Source: CBDDHT01 sp965227905 (GTDB taxonomy: Bacteria; Pseudomonadota; Alphaproteobacteria; Rhizobiales; Methyloligellaceae). From it: a DNA stretch of 64,000 nucleotides. A program made the position numbers and the translations under genes. A model generated the notes under the pieces. It searched no databases and had not been told where the DNA came from. It saw only the letters and a program-made list of their open reading frames with translations. The stretch covers positions 6,076,001-6,140,000 of the forward strand of contig OZ245780.1 of NCBI GenBank assembly GCA_965227905.1, given 5' to 3'. How positions within the stretch are numbered: position 1 is the first letter of the stretch; each line of letters begins with the position of its first letter. Of the stretch, positions 18,556 to 27,770 are shown one piece after another.

Positions 18556-19038
18556 TTGAGGTTTTCCGTAGGTGAAAGACTATCGATAAAAGCGCGAGCC
18601 ATCCGTAGCACCGCCTTTGTTATGGCCGCTGTGGTGGGGGCGCCTTTACTCATATCCTCCCCGGCCGCCGCTTCTTGTGTGCGGCATTTTAAAAATTTGA
18701 GTGATGTGAGTTGGGAAATCGCAATATATAAAGACAATATGAAGTTGGACGAAGTCGTGAACATAGCCCCGAATTCGACCCAGCGATGGACATGGACTCA
18801 TTCTCTATGGCACCTGAAAGACCCTTTTTATTCCCACATCACCATGAGTCGAGACGGCCAGGTGCAATGTGATGGGTCATCCCCGGTCACAGATCGTGGT
18901 ACGGGGTTCGTCGTTGCTCAGTGCGCGTACAAAATATCCGGGCAACCCGACGGTGATTGTGTTTACATCGAGCATGATGGGAATACCGGCCCGGGGTCAG
19001 TCAACGAACCCGCAAACGGCGATCTATGGTTGGAATAG
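18556..19038 (+). CDS. Secreted orphan protein with four cysteines, TTG start
   Basis: 160 residues starting at TTG 18556, set by AAGGAG seven bases upstream; no ATG is suitably placed. Residues 1-40 form a signal peptide with a long basic n-region and a hydrophobic stretch ending SPAAAS. The mature part of about 120 residues has four cysteines (CVRHF, VQCDG, AQCAY, DCVYI) and several tryptophans, consistent with a disulfide-bonded extracytoplasmic domain. I recognise no family. The gene is visibly more AT-rich than its neighbours and sits between an IS and a reverse-transcriptase remnant, which points to horizontal acquisition. Confidence 0.65.
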   Translation: MRFSVGERLSIKARAIRSTAFVMAAVVGAPLLISSPAAASCVRHFKNLSDVSWEIAIYKDNMKLDEVVNIAPNSTQRWTWTHSLWHLKDPFYSHITMSRDGQVQCDGSSPVTDRGTGFVVAQCAYKISGQPDGDCVYIEHDGNTGPGSVNEPANGDLWLE

Positions 19039-19101
19039 AGTCCACCGTATCTCAGACACACGGCTATGGTGCGATCCCAATGACGAGGTTATGAGCATAA
19101 A

Positions 19102-19139
19102 TGCGGTGGGCTAAAAGATTGCTAAATTTGCCCACCGCA
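19102..19139. other. Perfect 10-bp hairpin after the orphan gene
   Basis: TGCGGTGGGC at 19102-19111 pairs exactly with GCCCACCGCA at 19130-19139 around an 18-base AT-rich loop. It lies 64 bp after the orphan stop and at the 3' end of the reverse-transcriptase remnant on the other strand. There is no U-run on either strand, so it is a poor Rho-independent terminator. It may be a processing signal or part of a mobile-element end. Confidence 0.4.
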
Positions 19140-19143
19140 ACCA

Positions 19144-19491
19144 TCACCTGACATACATCTCAAGCGGAGAGGCGGCTGAAACCGTCCTCCGCTCCAGCTC
19201 ATAAAGCCGAGATGCTTTCTCTATGAAGTTTGCAATTGTCTTCTTGGAGACCGTCAGCCCTGCGCGACTGAAATGGTAGCCAAGGAAGTCGAAACCCCGC
19301 TCGATCCTGCCGATGAAGGTCTTGTCCGGATGCTTCTCCAGAGCGAGCAGATTTGCTCGCACGAACGCACCAATTTGCGATGGGGAGAATGACTGCTCCT
19401 GGCACATTTTCCCCGTGAGAAGGTTGGCCTGAACACGGCTCAAGCCAAATGGTAACCGGACGTCATCCAGCTCACGTGATCGGCCTCGCAT
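19144..19491 (-). pseudogene. Remnant of a reverse transcriptase (C-terminal fragment)
   Basis: The frame encodes EKHPDKTFIGRIERGFDFLGYHF and TVSKKTIANFIEKASRLYE, which I recognise as the conserved tail of bacterial RNA-directed DNA polymerases of the intron-maturase-like type. The catalytic YADD part is absent. Upstream of about 19380 the sequence no longer resembles that family, so the gene was cut by a deletion or recombination. No intron RNA domains were recognised. It supports past mobile-element traffic at this junction. Confidence 0.65.
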
Positions 19492-19583
19492 TTATGAGTA
19501 CACGGCCTAGTATTAAGTCCGGGGCGGCCCGCCTGAATGGAAAGTACGTTTACAAGTACGTGGGCTAAATCAAACCGAACGCA

Positions 19584-19988
19584 CTAGTTGAACAGCGTCT
19601 TCTCGATCAGTTTGAGACGATCCAGGGTCGACTGTGCGGCATCGCGTGCATTGTCGTCGGTTGCATCCGCAAGGTCTTCTTCAGCATTCTTCTTTTGCTG
19701 GTCGAGCCATTCCTGATCGAGAGATTCACGATCGATGGCTTGCTGTGCCAGGATCGTCAAACTCTCTGGATCGACCTCCGCCAGTCCATCTTGCACAAAG
19801 AACTGATGCGTACCGCCGTCCGCCAGCTTGACGTCGAGCAGGCCGGGACGAAGTGTCGAAAGCACAGGCGCGTGCATTGGCAGAACGGTAAATTCACCCT
19901 CGCTGCCCGGCACCAGGACTTCAGCCGCATCTGCAGACAAAAGCAGACGTTCGGGAGAAACGAGCTCGAAGCGGAATGTATCCGCCAT
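19584..19988 (-). CDS. atpC: ATP synthase F1 epsilon subunit
   Basis: 134 residues. The N-terminal beta-sandwich (FRFELVSPERLLLS, VLVPGSEGEFTVLPMHAPV) and a C-terminal helical hairpin are typical. The subunit sits in the central stalk of F1 and restrains ATP hydrolysis. It is the last gene of atpHAGDC; its start overlaps the atpD stop (TGATG). Confidence 0.97.
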   Translation of the reverse strand: MADTFRFELVSPERLLLSADAAEVLVPGSEGEFTVLPMHAPVLSTLRPGLLDVKLADGGTHQFFVQDGLAEVDPESLTILAQQAIDRESLDQEWLDQQKKNAEEDLADATDDNARDAAQSTLDRLKLIEKTLFN

Positions 19989-21415
19989 CAGGCCGCCTCC
20001 GACGCCAGACGCTTGCTCTTCTCGATCGCGTCTTCGATGGTGCCGACCATATAGAATGCCTGCTCGGGAAGATGATCGTACTCGCCGTCACAAAGACCCG
20101 TGAAGCCGCGGATCGTATCGGCCAGGTCGACAAGCACGCCAGGCGAACCGGTAAAGACCTCGGCGACATGGAAAGGCTGGCTCAGGAAGCGCTCGATCTT
20201 ACGCGCGCGTGCCACGATCAACTTGTCCTCTTCGGACAGTTCATCCATGCCGAGAATGGCAATGATATCCTGGAGTGCCTTATAGCGCTGAAGAATCTCC
20301 TGCACCCGCCGTGCGATAGCATAGTGTTCGTCGCCGACCACACGCGGTTCAAGCACGCGCGATGTGGAATCGAGCGGGTCGACCGCCGGGTAGATACCTT
20401 TTTCCGAGATCGCACGCGACAGAACCGTCGTGGCGTCAAGGTGAGCAAACGAGGCGGCCGGTGCCGGGTCGGTCAAATCGTCAGCAGGAACATAAATGGC
20501 CTGCACCGATGTGATCGAACCTTTTGAGGTCGACGTAATGCGCTCCTGCAAGGCGCCCATATCGGTCGCCAGTGTCGGCTGATAGCCCACTGCGCTCGGG
20601 ATACGTCCCAAGAGCGCCGACACTTCCGAGCCGGCTTGCGTGAAGCGGAAAATATTGTCGACGAAAAAGAGCACGTCCTGGCCTTCATCGCGGAAATGCT
20701 CCGCTACCGTCAGCCCTGCAAGGCCGACCCGGGCGCGCGCTCCGGGAGGCTCGTTCATCTGGCCATAGACCAGTGCACATTTCGATCCTTCGCCGCCGCC
20801 CTTCTGGTTCACGCCGGAGTCGATCATCTCCCAATAGAGATCGTTTCCTTCACGTGTGCGCTCACCAACACCGGCAAACACGGAATAGCCACCGTGACCC
20901 TTAGCGATGTTGTTAATGAGTTCCATGATGAGCACGGTCTTGCCAACGCCGGCACCGCCGAACAGGCCGATCTTGCCACCCTTGGAGTAAGGCGCCAACA
21001 GATCCACGACCTTAATGCCGGTCACCAGGATCTCCGTGTCGGTGGACTGGTCGATAAAGGCCGGCGCATCCTGATGGATACCACGCGTGACCTTAGTCTC
21101 GACGGGACCTGCCTCATCGACCGGTTCGCCGACAACGTTGATGATCCGGCCGAGAGTTTCATCGCCAACCGGCACATTGATCGAGTCGCCCGTGTCGGTC
21201 ACTTCCTGCCCCCGAACCAGACCTTCGGTCGAGTCCATGGCGACGGTTCGAACAGTGTTCTCGCCAAGATGCTGCGCCACCTCAAGGACCAGACGGTTGC
21301 CCTGATTCTGGGTCTCAAGTGCGTTTAGGATCGCAGGGAGATCTTCGGAAAACTGGACGTCCACCACGGCGCCCATCACCTGGCTTACACGCCCTGTCAG
21401 TTTCTTATCAGCCAT
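19988..21415 (-). CDS. atpD: ATP synthase F1 beta subunit
   Basis: 475 residues. It has Walker A GGAGVGKT, Walker B VLFFVDNIFRF, and the DELSEED-type lever region as MDELSEEDK. This is the catalytic nucleotide-binding subunit of F1. It follows atpG by 28 bp and overlaps atpC. Confidence 0.98.
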   Translation of the reverse strand: MADKKLTGRVSQVMGAVVDVQFSEDLPAILNALETQNQGNRLVLEVAQHLGENTVRTVAMDSTEGLVRGQEVTDTGDSINVPVGDETLGRIINVVGEPVDEAGPVETKVTRGIHQDAPAFIDQSTDTEILVTGIKVVDLLAPYSKGGKIGLFGGAGVGKTVLIMELINNIAKGHGGYSVFAGVGERTREGNDLYWEMIDSGVNQKGGGEGSKCALVYGQMNEPPGARARVGLAGLTVAEHFRDEGQDVLFFVDNIFRFTQAGSEVSALLGRIPSAVGYQPTLATDMGALQERITSTSKGSITSVQAIYVPADDLTDPAPAASFAHLDATTVLSRAISEKGIYPAVDPLDSTSRVLEPRVVGDEHYAIARRVQEILQRYKALQDIIAILGMDELSEEDKLIVARARKIERFLSQPFHVAEVFTGSPGVLVDLADTIRGFTGLCDGEYDHLPEQAFYMVGTIEDAIEKSKRLASEAA

Positions 21416-21443
21416 CGTCTAACCCTTCGCTGGTCGGTCGTCT

Positions 21444-22334
21444 CTAAAGCGCTTCGGCGCCAGACACGATCTCGATGAGTTCCTTGGTGATCTGCGCCTG
21501 ACGCGACCGGTTATAGGTCAGCGTCAGATCATCGATCATTTCACCCGCATTGCGGGTCGCGTTGTCCATTGCAGCCATGCGTGCACCCTGCTCACCTGCA
21601 GCGTTTTCCAGCAAGGCACGAAAAATCTGTGTCGAGATATTGCGTGGCAGGAGATCGACGAGGATCTCCTCTTCATCCGGCTCATATTCGTAGGATGCAG
21701 AGTCATCCGTTTTGCTTGCGCCTTCGGAGGATTCTCCCTCAATCTTAGCCGGAATGAGTTGTTGTGCGGTCGGCTTCTGCGATATGATCGATTTGAACTC
21801 CGAATAGATCAGAGTGCAGACGTCGAATTCGCCCTCGTCAAACATCTTGACGACACGCTCGCCGACCGGCAGCGCATCCTGAAAGCTCACGCGTTTTATT
21901 GCGCGCATGGAAATTGTATCGATAATCTGCGCCGGGAAACTGCGCTTCAGCACATCGGCCGCTTTGCGGCCGACACAGAGAAGCTTGACCGTCTTGCCTT
22001 CTCCGACCAACTGCAAAGTACGCTCACGTGCAAGACGAGCAATGTTCGCGTTGAAGCCACCGCAAAGACCGCGATCGGCCGATGCAACAATCAGGAGATG
22101 GACGTCGTCCTTTCCGGTACCGACCAGAAGCGGCGACATCCCTTCATGTGCCGTTACACGGCTGGACAGGTTCGTTAGGACCCGATCCATCCTCTCGGCA
22201 TAAGGCCGTGCCGCTTCAGCCGCCTCCTGTGCCCGCCGCAGTTTCGCAGCCGCGACCATCTGCATGGCTTTGGTGATCTTCTGCGTCGCCTTGACGCTGG
22301 AGATCCTGTTTCGGAGGTCTTTGAGGCTTGGCAT
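21444..22334 (-). CDS. atpG: ATP synthase F1 gamma subunit
   Basis: 296 residues. The opening MPSLKDLRNRISSVK and the C-terminal coiled-coil YNRSRQAQITKELIEIVSGA are diagnostic of the rotating central shaft. The SDRGLCGGFN block lies in the middle. Spacing of 23 bp after atpA. Confidence 0.98.
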   Translation of the reverse strand: MPSLKDLRNRISSVKATQKITKAMQMVAAAKLRRAQEAAEAARPYAERMDRVLTNLSSRVTAHEGMSPLLVGTGKDDVHLLIVASADRGLCGGFNANIARLARERTLQLVGEGKTVKLLCVGRKAADVLKRSFPAQIIDTISMRAIKRVSFQDALPVGERVVKMFDEGEFDVCTLIYSEFKSIISQKPTAQQLIPAKIEGESSEGASKTDDSASYEYEPDEEEILVDLLPRNISTQIFRALLENAAGEQGARMAAMDNATRNAGEMIDDLTLTYNRSRQAQITKELIEIVSGAEAL

Positions 22335-22357
22335 GCCCTAACCCTTTTAAAGCGGCG

Positions 22358-23890
22358 CTAAGCCGCAAATGCCTTCGCAAAGGTTTCAAGCGCGCTTTTC
22401 AGAGAGGCGTCCGACGCGTCCGAGAGTTCTTTCTCCGTGCGGATCGTTTCCAGCAGATCGGCATGCTCATCACGCATAACGCGTAGAAACTCTTCTTCAA
22501 ACCGGCCGACCAGATTGAGGTCGAGGTCATCCAGATATCCGCGCGTTCCGGCATAGATGACGGCGACCTGCTCTTCGACCTTCAACGGCGAGAACTGCGG
22601 TTGTTTCAGAAGCTCGGTCAGTTTGGCGCCACGATTGAGAAGGCGTTGAGTCGCGGCATCAAGGTCAGAGCCGAACTGTGCGAACGCTGCCATCTCCCGG
22701 TACTGGGCAAGCTCGCCCTTGATGGCACCGGCAACCTGCTTCATGGCTTTCACCTGCGCGGACGAGCCGACGCGAGACACGGATAGCCCGACGTTCACTG
22801 CCGGGCGAATGCCCTGATAGAAGAGGTCCGTTTCCAGAAAGATCTGACCGTCGGTGATGGAAATCACGTTCGTCGGGATATACGCGGACACGTCGTTCGC
22901 CTGCGTCTCGACAACCGGCAAGGCGGTCAGCGAGCCCGCACCATGGTCTTCATTGAGCTTTGCAGCCCGCTCGAGAAGACGGGAATGAAGATAGAAGACG
23001 TCACCAGGATAGGCTTCACGTCCCGGCGGCCGACGAAGCAGCAAAGACATCTGGCGATAAGCAACGGCCTGTTTCGAGAGATCGTCATAGGCGATCAAGG
23101 CATGCATGCCATTGTCACGGAAATACTCGCCCATGGTGCAGCCCGCGTAAGGTGCAAGGAACTGCATGGGCGCCGGATCCGAAGCCGTGGCGGCGATGAC
23201 GATGGAATATTCCATCGCGCCATTCTCTTCGAGAGCTTTGACGAATTGAGCAACTGTCGAACGCTTCTGGCCGACGGCCACATAGACGCAATAGAGTTTG
23301 GCGCTCTCGTCGTCGCTTTCATTGATCGATTTCTGATTGAGAATAGTGTCGAGGATGATCGCAGTCTTGCCGGTCTGCCGGTCACCGATGATCAATTCGC
23401 GTTGGCCGCGACCGACTGGGATCAGAGAGTCGATGGCTTTGAGGCCGGTCTGCATGGGCTCATGCACCGACTTACGCGGCAGAATGCCCGGCGCCTTCAC
23501 TTCGACGCGCATCCGTTCCGAGGACTCGATCGGTCCCTTTCCATCGATTGGATTGCCGAGACCATCGACCACACGGCCGAGCAGCCCTTTGCCAACCGGC
23601 ACCTCGACGATCGAACCGGTTCTCTTGACCGTGTCGCCTTCTCTAATGGAGCGGTCGTCGCCAAAGATAACGACGCCGACATTGTCGACTTCGAGGTTCA
23701 GCGCCATTCCTCGAATGCCGCCTGGGAATTCAACCATCTCACCGGCTTGAACATTGTCGAGACCATAGACGCGGGCGATACCATCGCCGACGGACAGCAC
23801 TTGGCCGATCTCGGAGACCTCGGCTTCCTTACCGAAATTCTTGATCTGGTCCTTGAGTATCGAGGAGATTTCTGCGGCGCGGATTTCCAT
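22358..23890 (-). CDS. atpA: ATP synthase F1 alpha subunit
   Basis: 510 residues. Walker A GDRQTGKT and the signature PAVNVGLSVSRVGS are present. Non-catalytic nucleotide-binding subunit alternating with beta. Its start codon shares one base with the atpH stop. Confidence 0.98.
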   Translation of the reverse strand: MEIRAAEISSILKDQIKNFGKEAEVSEIGQVLSVGDGIARVYGLDNVQAGEMVEFPGGIRGMALNLEVDNVGVVIFGDDRSIREGDTVKRTGSIVEVPVGKGLLGRVVDGLGNPIDGKGPIESSERMRVEVKAPGILPRKSVHEPMQTGLKAIDSLIPVGRGQRELIIGDRQTGKTAIILDTILNQKSINESDDESAKLYCVYVAVGQKRSTVAQFVKALEENGAMEYSIVIAATASDPAPMQFLAPYAGCTMGEYFRDNGMHALIAYDDLSKQAVAYRQMSLLLRRPPGREAYPGDVFYLHSRLLERAAKLNEDHGAGSLTALPVVETQANDVSAYIPTNVISITDGQIFLETDLFYQGIRPAVNVGLSVSRVGSSAQVKAMKQVAGAIKGELAQYREMAAFAQFGSDLDAATQRLLNRGAKLTELLKQPQFSPLKVEEQVAVIYAGTRGYLDDLDLNLVGRFEEEFLRVMRDEHADLLETIRTEKELSDASDASLKSALETFAKAFAA

Positions 23891-24450
23891 CAGCCAACCT
23901 CTTTCATGGCAATCTTGAGATTATCGAGCTTGGTCTTCAGCGAATTGTCGATCATGCGACTGCCGACCTTGACCACGAGCCCGCCCAGAAGCGTCTCGTC
24001 TACGCTCGTCATGATTTTTACGTCTTGTCCCAGCGACGCTTTGATGGAGCCGCTGAGAGCAGCCGACTGTTCGTCCGTCAACGCCACGGCGCTGGTGACT
24101 TCGGCTGTGACTTCGCCCTTATGCTGAGAAACGAGGGCGCGATAACCGCGCGCCATGTCTCGAATCGCAAACAGGCGGCGGTTTCGAGCGACCAACTTCA
24201 AGAAGTTTGTCGTCGTATCGGAGAACTTTACGGCGTCGAGAACGGCACTCAGTGCCTTTTCCTGGTCTTCCGCCGAAAAAACCGGGCTTCGAACCAGGCT
24301 TTCAAGAGCCTCGCTTTCGTCGAGCATGGCTTCAAATTGCGTCAGGTCTTCCCCGACAGCATCAAGCGCATTGCTCTCACGTGCTAAATCGAACAGGGCC
24401 GTCGCATAACGACCCGACATGCCAGTGTTGGTAGGATGATCGGATGACAC
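23890..24450 (-). CDS. atpH: ATP synthase F1 delta subunit
   Basis: 186 residues from a GTG at 24450. An ATG at 24420 (MSGRYATALFDLA) is an alternative because the GTG has only a weak ribosome-binding site. SGRYATALFDLARE and the C-terminal DETLLGGLVVKVGSRMIDNS are the family blocks. It joins the peripheral stalk to F1 and is first in the operon. The F0 genes are elsewhere, as is usual in alphaproteobacteria. Confidence 0.96.
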   Translation of the reverse strand: MSSDHPTNTGMSGRYATALFDLARESNALDAVGEDLTQFEAMLDESEALESLVRSPVFSAEDQEKALSAVLDAVKFSDTTTNFLKLVARNRRLFAIRDMARGYRALVSQHKGEVTAEVTSAVALTDEQSAALSGSIKASLGQDVKIMTSVDETLLGGLVVKVGSRMIDNSLKTKLDNLKIAMKEVG

Positions 24451-24780
24451 TTGGAGCGCTCTGCTGATCCGGGCTTTAGGCGCTAATCAAGACGGCTGTT
24501 TCCGAGGAAATGAGAGCCTCTTTGACAGACCGGCCGGACAACGCCCGTACCCTCTGAAAGTCGCAGCCCGTCTACCATAGGAGATATGGGCTTGCAACAC
24601 GGGCCACCGCCGCGGATGGGTGGCCTTTGGTCTCATGTCCAAAAGGCTATTCTCCTCATGGACTTCTTCCATTTTCGCTTGGCGCTCATCGATTGAAGGT
24701 GCTGGTCGCTTGCCCCTCGAATTGCTCATATGGACTTTGGTCCGACATTACCGGTCACGCCGGCTCGGACCAGGCGCGAA
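24451..24780. promoter_or_regulatory. Upstream region of the atp operon
   Basis: 330 bp without a supportable gene, between priA (ending 24781) and atpH, both on the minus strand. The atpHAGDC promoter should lie here, but I see no clear -35/-10 pair and do not claim one. The minus-strand frame in it lacks family resemblance and normal codon use. Confidence 0.4.
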
Positions 24781-26958
24781 TTACAGGAAGTTATAAGGGT
24801 CGATATCCACGGTTACACGCACGCCACCCCTTGGAATCGGGGCGCGATCCAGCCATCGGCGCAGATAGGCCTGAATGTCGGCTTCCTTTGCCGCCTTGAC
24901 GAGAATGCGAAAGCGATGCCGGCCGGCAAGGACCGCAAGAGGGGCTTCCGCCGGCCCGAGAACCAGTATCTTCGCCGCGGCGGGCGCCGCCCTTGCAACC
25001 GCTCGGGCATGGGCCTCAGCGCGCGCGCCGTCCCGTCCTGTGACAATAAGCGCAGCCAGCCGGCCGAAAGGAGGATACCCTGCTTCCTGACGCGCCTCGA
25101 TTTCAGCAGCAATGAAACGATCCCGGTCGCCCGAAACCAACGCCTCGATGACCGGATTATCCGGGCTATGGGTCTGGATAAGACCCCGACCGTGAATTGC
25201 TTCGCGCCCCGCCCGGCCCGTAACCTGATGCAGAAGTTGATATGTCCGCTCCGCCGCACGCGGATCGCCTTGCCCTGCTCCCAGATCGCCATCGACCACA
25301 CCGACCAATGCCAATCCCGGGAAATGATGCCCTTTGGCAACAAGTTGGGTGCCGATGACGATATCGGCGTCATGGCGTGCGATGCGGTCCAGGACTTCGC
25401 GAAGCGATGCCACGTTTGGAACGAGGTCGCTTGAGAGGATTGCGACACGGGCATCGGGATAGCGCTCGGCGACTTCTTCCGCAATACGCTCGACCCCAGG
25501 ACCGCACGGCACCAGGCTCTCTTCCGTTTCGCAGCTCGGGCAGCGGTCGGGGATCGGCACCGTATGACCGCAATGATGGCAGCGAAGACGGCGGCGGAAG
25601 CGGTGCTCGACCAACCAGGCCGAACATTGGGGGCAGGCGAATCTGTGTCCGCACTTTCGGCAGAGGGTCAACGGCGCGTAGCCCCGCCTGTTGAGAAACA
25701 GCAAGGCCTGCTGCCCGTCCTGGACCACTGTTTCGACAGCAGAGGCGAGGACAGGGCTGAGCCAGCGCCCCTTCTCCGGGGGATGCTGGCGCAAGTCCAC
25801 CGCCTCAATATCCGGGAGCGAGGCACCCGAGAAGCGCTCGGCCAGATGGAGGTGCCGATAGCGGCCTTGCTCCGCGTTCACATGGCTCTCGATCGATGGT
25901 GTCGCCGACGTCAGAATGACAGGCGCAGATCCGAGGGAGCCGCGCACGACCGCCATGTCACGGGCGTGATAGATGACCCGGTCTTCCTGCTTGAAGGCAG
26001 GATCGTGCTCTTCATCGACAACGATCAGTCCAAGATCGGTAAAAGGCAGAAACAACGCCGAGCGGGCGCCAACCACGACGGGTACTTTTCCCTCGGCAAC
26101 AGCCCGCCAAATACGGCCGCGGACCCGAGATGTAATCCCCGAATGCCATTCGACCGGCGGCACGCCGAAGCGCCTGCGAAATCGATCGATGAATTGACCT
26201 GTAAGCGCAATCTCGGGCAACAGAACCAGAGCCTGGCGGCCGGCCCGAACGGCGGCAGCGACGGCTTCGAAATAGACCTCGGTCTTTCCTGACCCCGTTA
26301 CGCCATCGAGAAGTGTCACGGAGAATTCTGCCTGCTCGACGGCACCGGAAAGATCGGCTGCAACCGATGCCTGACTTGGGCTCAAGGTCGTCGCCAGGTT
26401 TTCCGGATCGGGCCTCGGAATGGACGGCTCGGGCAATGGCTCGCGAACTAATGATCCGGCCTTCAAAAGTCCTTCGACGACACCCGAGCTGACGCCAGCC
26501 GTTGTGGCAACGGCCGCTTTGGGCCAGCAGAGCCCGTCAGCCATTGTCTCCAAGACCCGGCTCCGCGCGGATGTCATTCGGTCTGGTGGCGGGCCCGCTA
26601 AACGATAGCCATAGCGTGGAGGCGCCGGCACAAACGCTTCCGGCGCACTCATCATCATGCGCAATACCATGCCAGGTGGCGCGAGTGTGTACCGCGCGAT
26701 CCACTCGGCAAAGGCGAGGGCGGTGGGCTGAAGCGGCGCCATATCGACCTTGTCGACGATCGGTCGGAGTTTTGCCGGATCAACCTTGGCGCGGCCCTCT
26801 GCAAGACTGCCGGCCCAAACGACGCCCAAACGCTCCGCGTTTCCGAGAGGAACACGCACGAAATCGCCCGGTGCAACCAGCACTCCCTCGGGCACGAGGT
26901 AGTCATAGGGTGCTTCCAGCGCGAGCGGCAGCAGCACTGGCACCGTTTTCGCTTCCAT
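24781..26958 (-). CDS. priA: PriA, replication restart helicase
   Basis: 725 residues. The 3' DNA-binding domain is at the N-terminus, Walker A GVTGSGKTEVY in the middle and the DEEH box in IVVDEEHDPAFKQED. The zinc-binding cysteines follow in CRKCGHRFACPQC, CHHCG and CPSC. It loads the replisome at stalled forks. Location beside atpH, an fsa-like gene and xerC is the common alphaproteobacterial order. Start ATG at 26958. Confidence 0.96.
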   Translation of the reverse strand: MEAKTVPVLLPLALEAPYDYLVPEGVLVAPGDFVRVPLGNAERLGVVWAGSLAEGRAKVDPAKLRPIVDKVDMAPLQPTALAFAEWIARYTLAPPGMVLRMMMSAPEAFVPAPPRYGYRLAGPPPDRMTSARSRVLETMADGLCWPKAAVATTAGVSSGVVEGLLKAGSLVREPLPEPSIPRPDPENLATTLSPSQASVAADLSGAVEQAEFSVTLLDGVTGSGKTEVYFEAVAAAVRAGRQALVLLPEIALTGQFIDRFRRRFGVPPVEWHSGITSRVRGRIWRAVAEGKVPVVVGARSALFLPFTDLGLIVVDEEHDPAFKQEDRVIYHARDMAVVRGSLGSAPVILTSATPSIESHVNAEQGRYRHLHLAERFSGASLPDIEAVDLRQHPPEKGRWLSPVLASAVETVVQDGQQALLFLNRRGYAPLTLCRKCGHRFACPQCSAWLVEHRFRRRLRCHHCGHTVPIPDRCPSCETEESLVPCGPGVERIAEEVAERYPDARVAILSSDLVPNVASLREVLDRIARHDADIVIGTQLVAKGHHFPGLALVGVVDGDLGAGQGDPRAAERTYQLLHQVTGRAGREAIHGRGLIQTHSPDNPVIEALVSGDRDRFIAAEIEARQEAGYPPFGRLAALIVTGRDGARAEAHARAVARAAPAAAKILVLGPAEAPLAVLAGRHRFRILVKAAKEADIQAYLRRWLDRAPIPRGGVRVTVDIDPYNFL

Positions 26959-27029
26959 TCTTTGCTTTCGCTTTCAGAATCAGACGCTAGTGTAGCGCCC
27001 AAACAAAGGTGCCAAGGGACAATATCTCC

Positions 27030-27686
27030 ATGAAATTCTTCGTCGACAGTGCCGATATCGATGAAATCCGCGATCTTGCCGATACCGGGCTCGTGGACGG
27101 CGTTACAACCAATCCATCGCTCATTGCGAAATCCGGCCGCGACTTTACCGAAGTCGTGAAGGAAATCGTCGAAATTGTCGACGGGCCGGTAAGTGCCGAA
27201 GTGACGGCAACCGATGTCGACGGCATGGTGGAGGAAGGACGAAAACTCGCCAAGATCGCCGACAATATCGCAGTGAAGGTTCCGCTTACCTGGGATGGCC
27301 TCAAGGCCTGCCGCGCGCTCACCCAAGGCGGAACCATGGTCAATGTCACGCTATGCTTCAGTGCGAATCAGGCGCTTCTTGCTGCAAAAGCCGGCGCAAC
27401 CTTCATCTCGCCATTCATCGGTCGCCTCGACGATATCTGCCTGGATGGAATGCAGCTCATCCATGAAATCCGAGCGATTTATGACAATTACGACGCGCTG
27501 GAGACAGAGATCCTGGCTGCATCGATCCGCTCGGCAAACCACGTCAAAGAGTCGGCACTAGCCGGCGCCGATGTTTCTACGGTTCCGCCTCAGGTACTTC
27601 GCGATCTGGCCAAACATCCGCTGACGGACAAGGGACTGGATGCGTTTCTGGCGGACTGGAAGAAGACTGGGCAGTCGATTCTCTGA
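27030..27686 (+). CDS. fsa: Fructose-6-phosphate aldolase / small transaldolase
   Basis: 218 residues from the ATG at 27030 with AAGGGA ten bases upstream; an earlier GTG at 27009 lacks support. Blocks FFVDSADIDEIR, GVTTNPSLIAKSG and the Schiff-base lysine K83 in NIAVKVPLTWDG identify the small transaldolase/FSA family. The length matches the class of about 215 residues rather than classical transaldolase. Annotation as transaldolase or as F6P aldolase cannot be settled from sequence. It is divergent from priA. Confidence 0.92.
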   Translation: MKFFVDSADIDEIRDLADTGLVDGVTTNPSLIAKSGRDFTEVVKEIVEIVDGPVSAEVTATDVDGMVEEGRKLAKIADNIAVKVPLTWDGLKACRALTQGGTMVNVTLCFSANQALLAAKAGATFISPFIGRLDDICLDGMQLIHEIRAIYDNYDALETEILAASIRSANHVKESALAGADVSTVPPQVLRDLAKHPLTDKGLDAFLADWKKTGQSIL

Positions 27687-27707
27687 CTTTGTGGTGATCG
27701 GCGTGTT

Positions 27708-27770
27708 GCTGGTGGTGTCCGGTGGGATGGGGCGGTGTGGCTGGTGCGGTCCGGTGGGATTTGGCCGTGG
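27708..27770 (+). repeat. Tandem pair of imperfect 31-32-bp repeats
   Basis: Unit one (27708-27739) and unit two (27740-27770) share GCTGGTG, then GTCCGGTGGGAT, then GG-C-GTG at the same spacing. A third, inverted copy lies at 28074-28106 (there read on the minus strand). The second unit is the outer end of the long inverted repeat. This suggests that the element ends in a repeated terminus. Confidence 0.7.
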
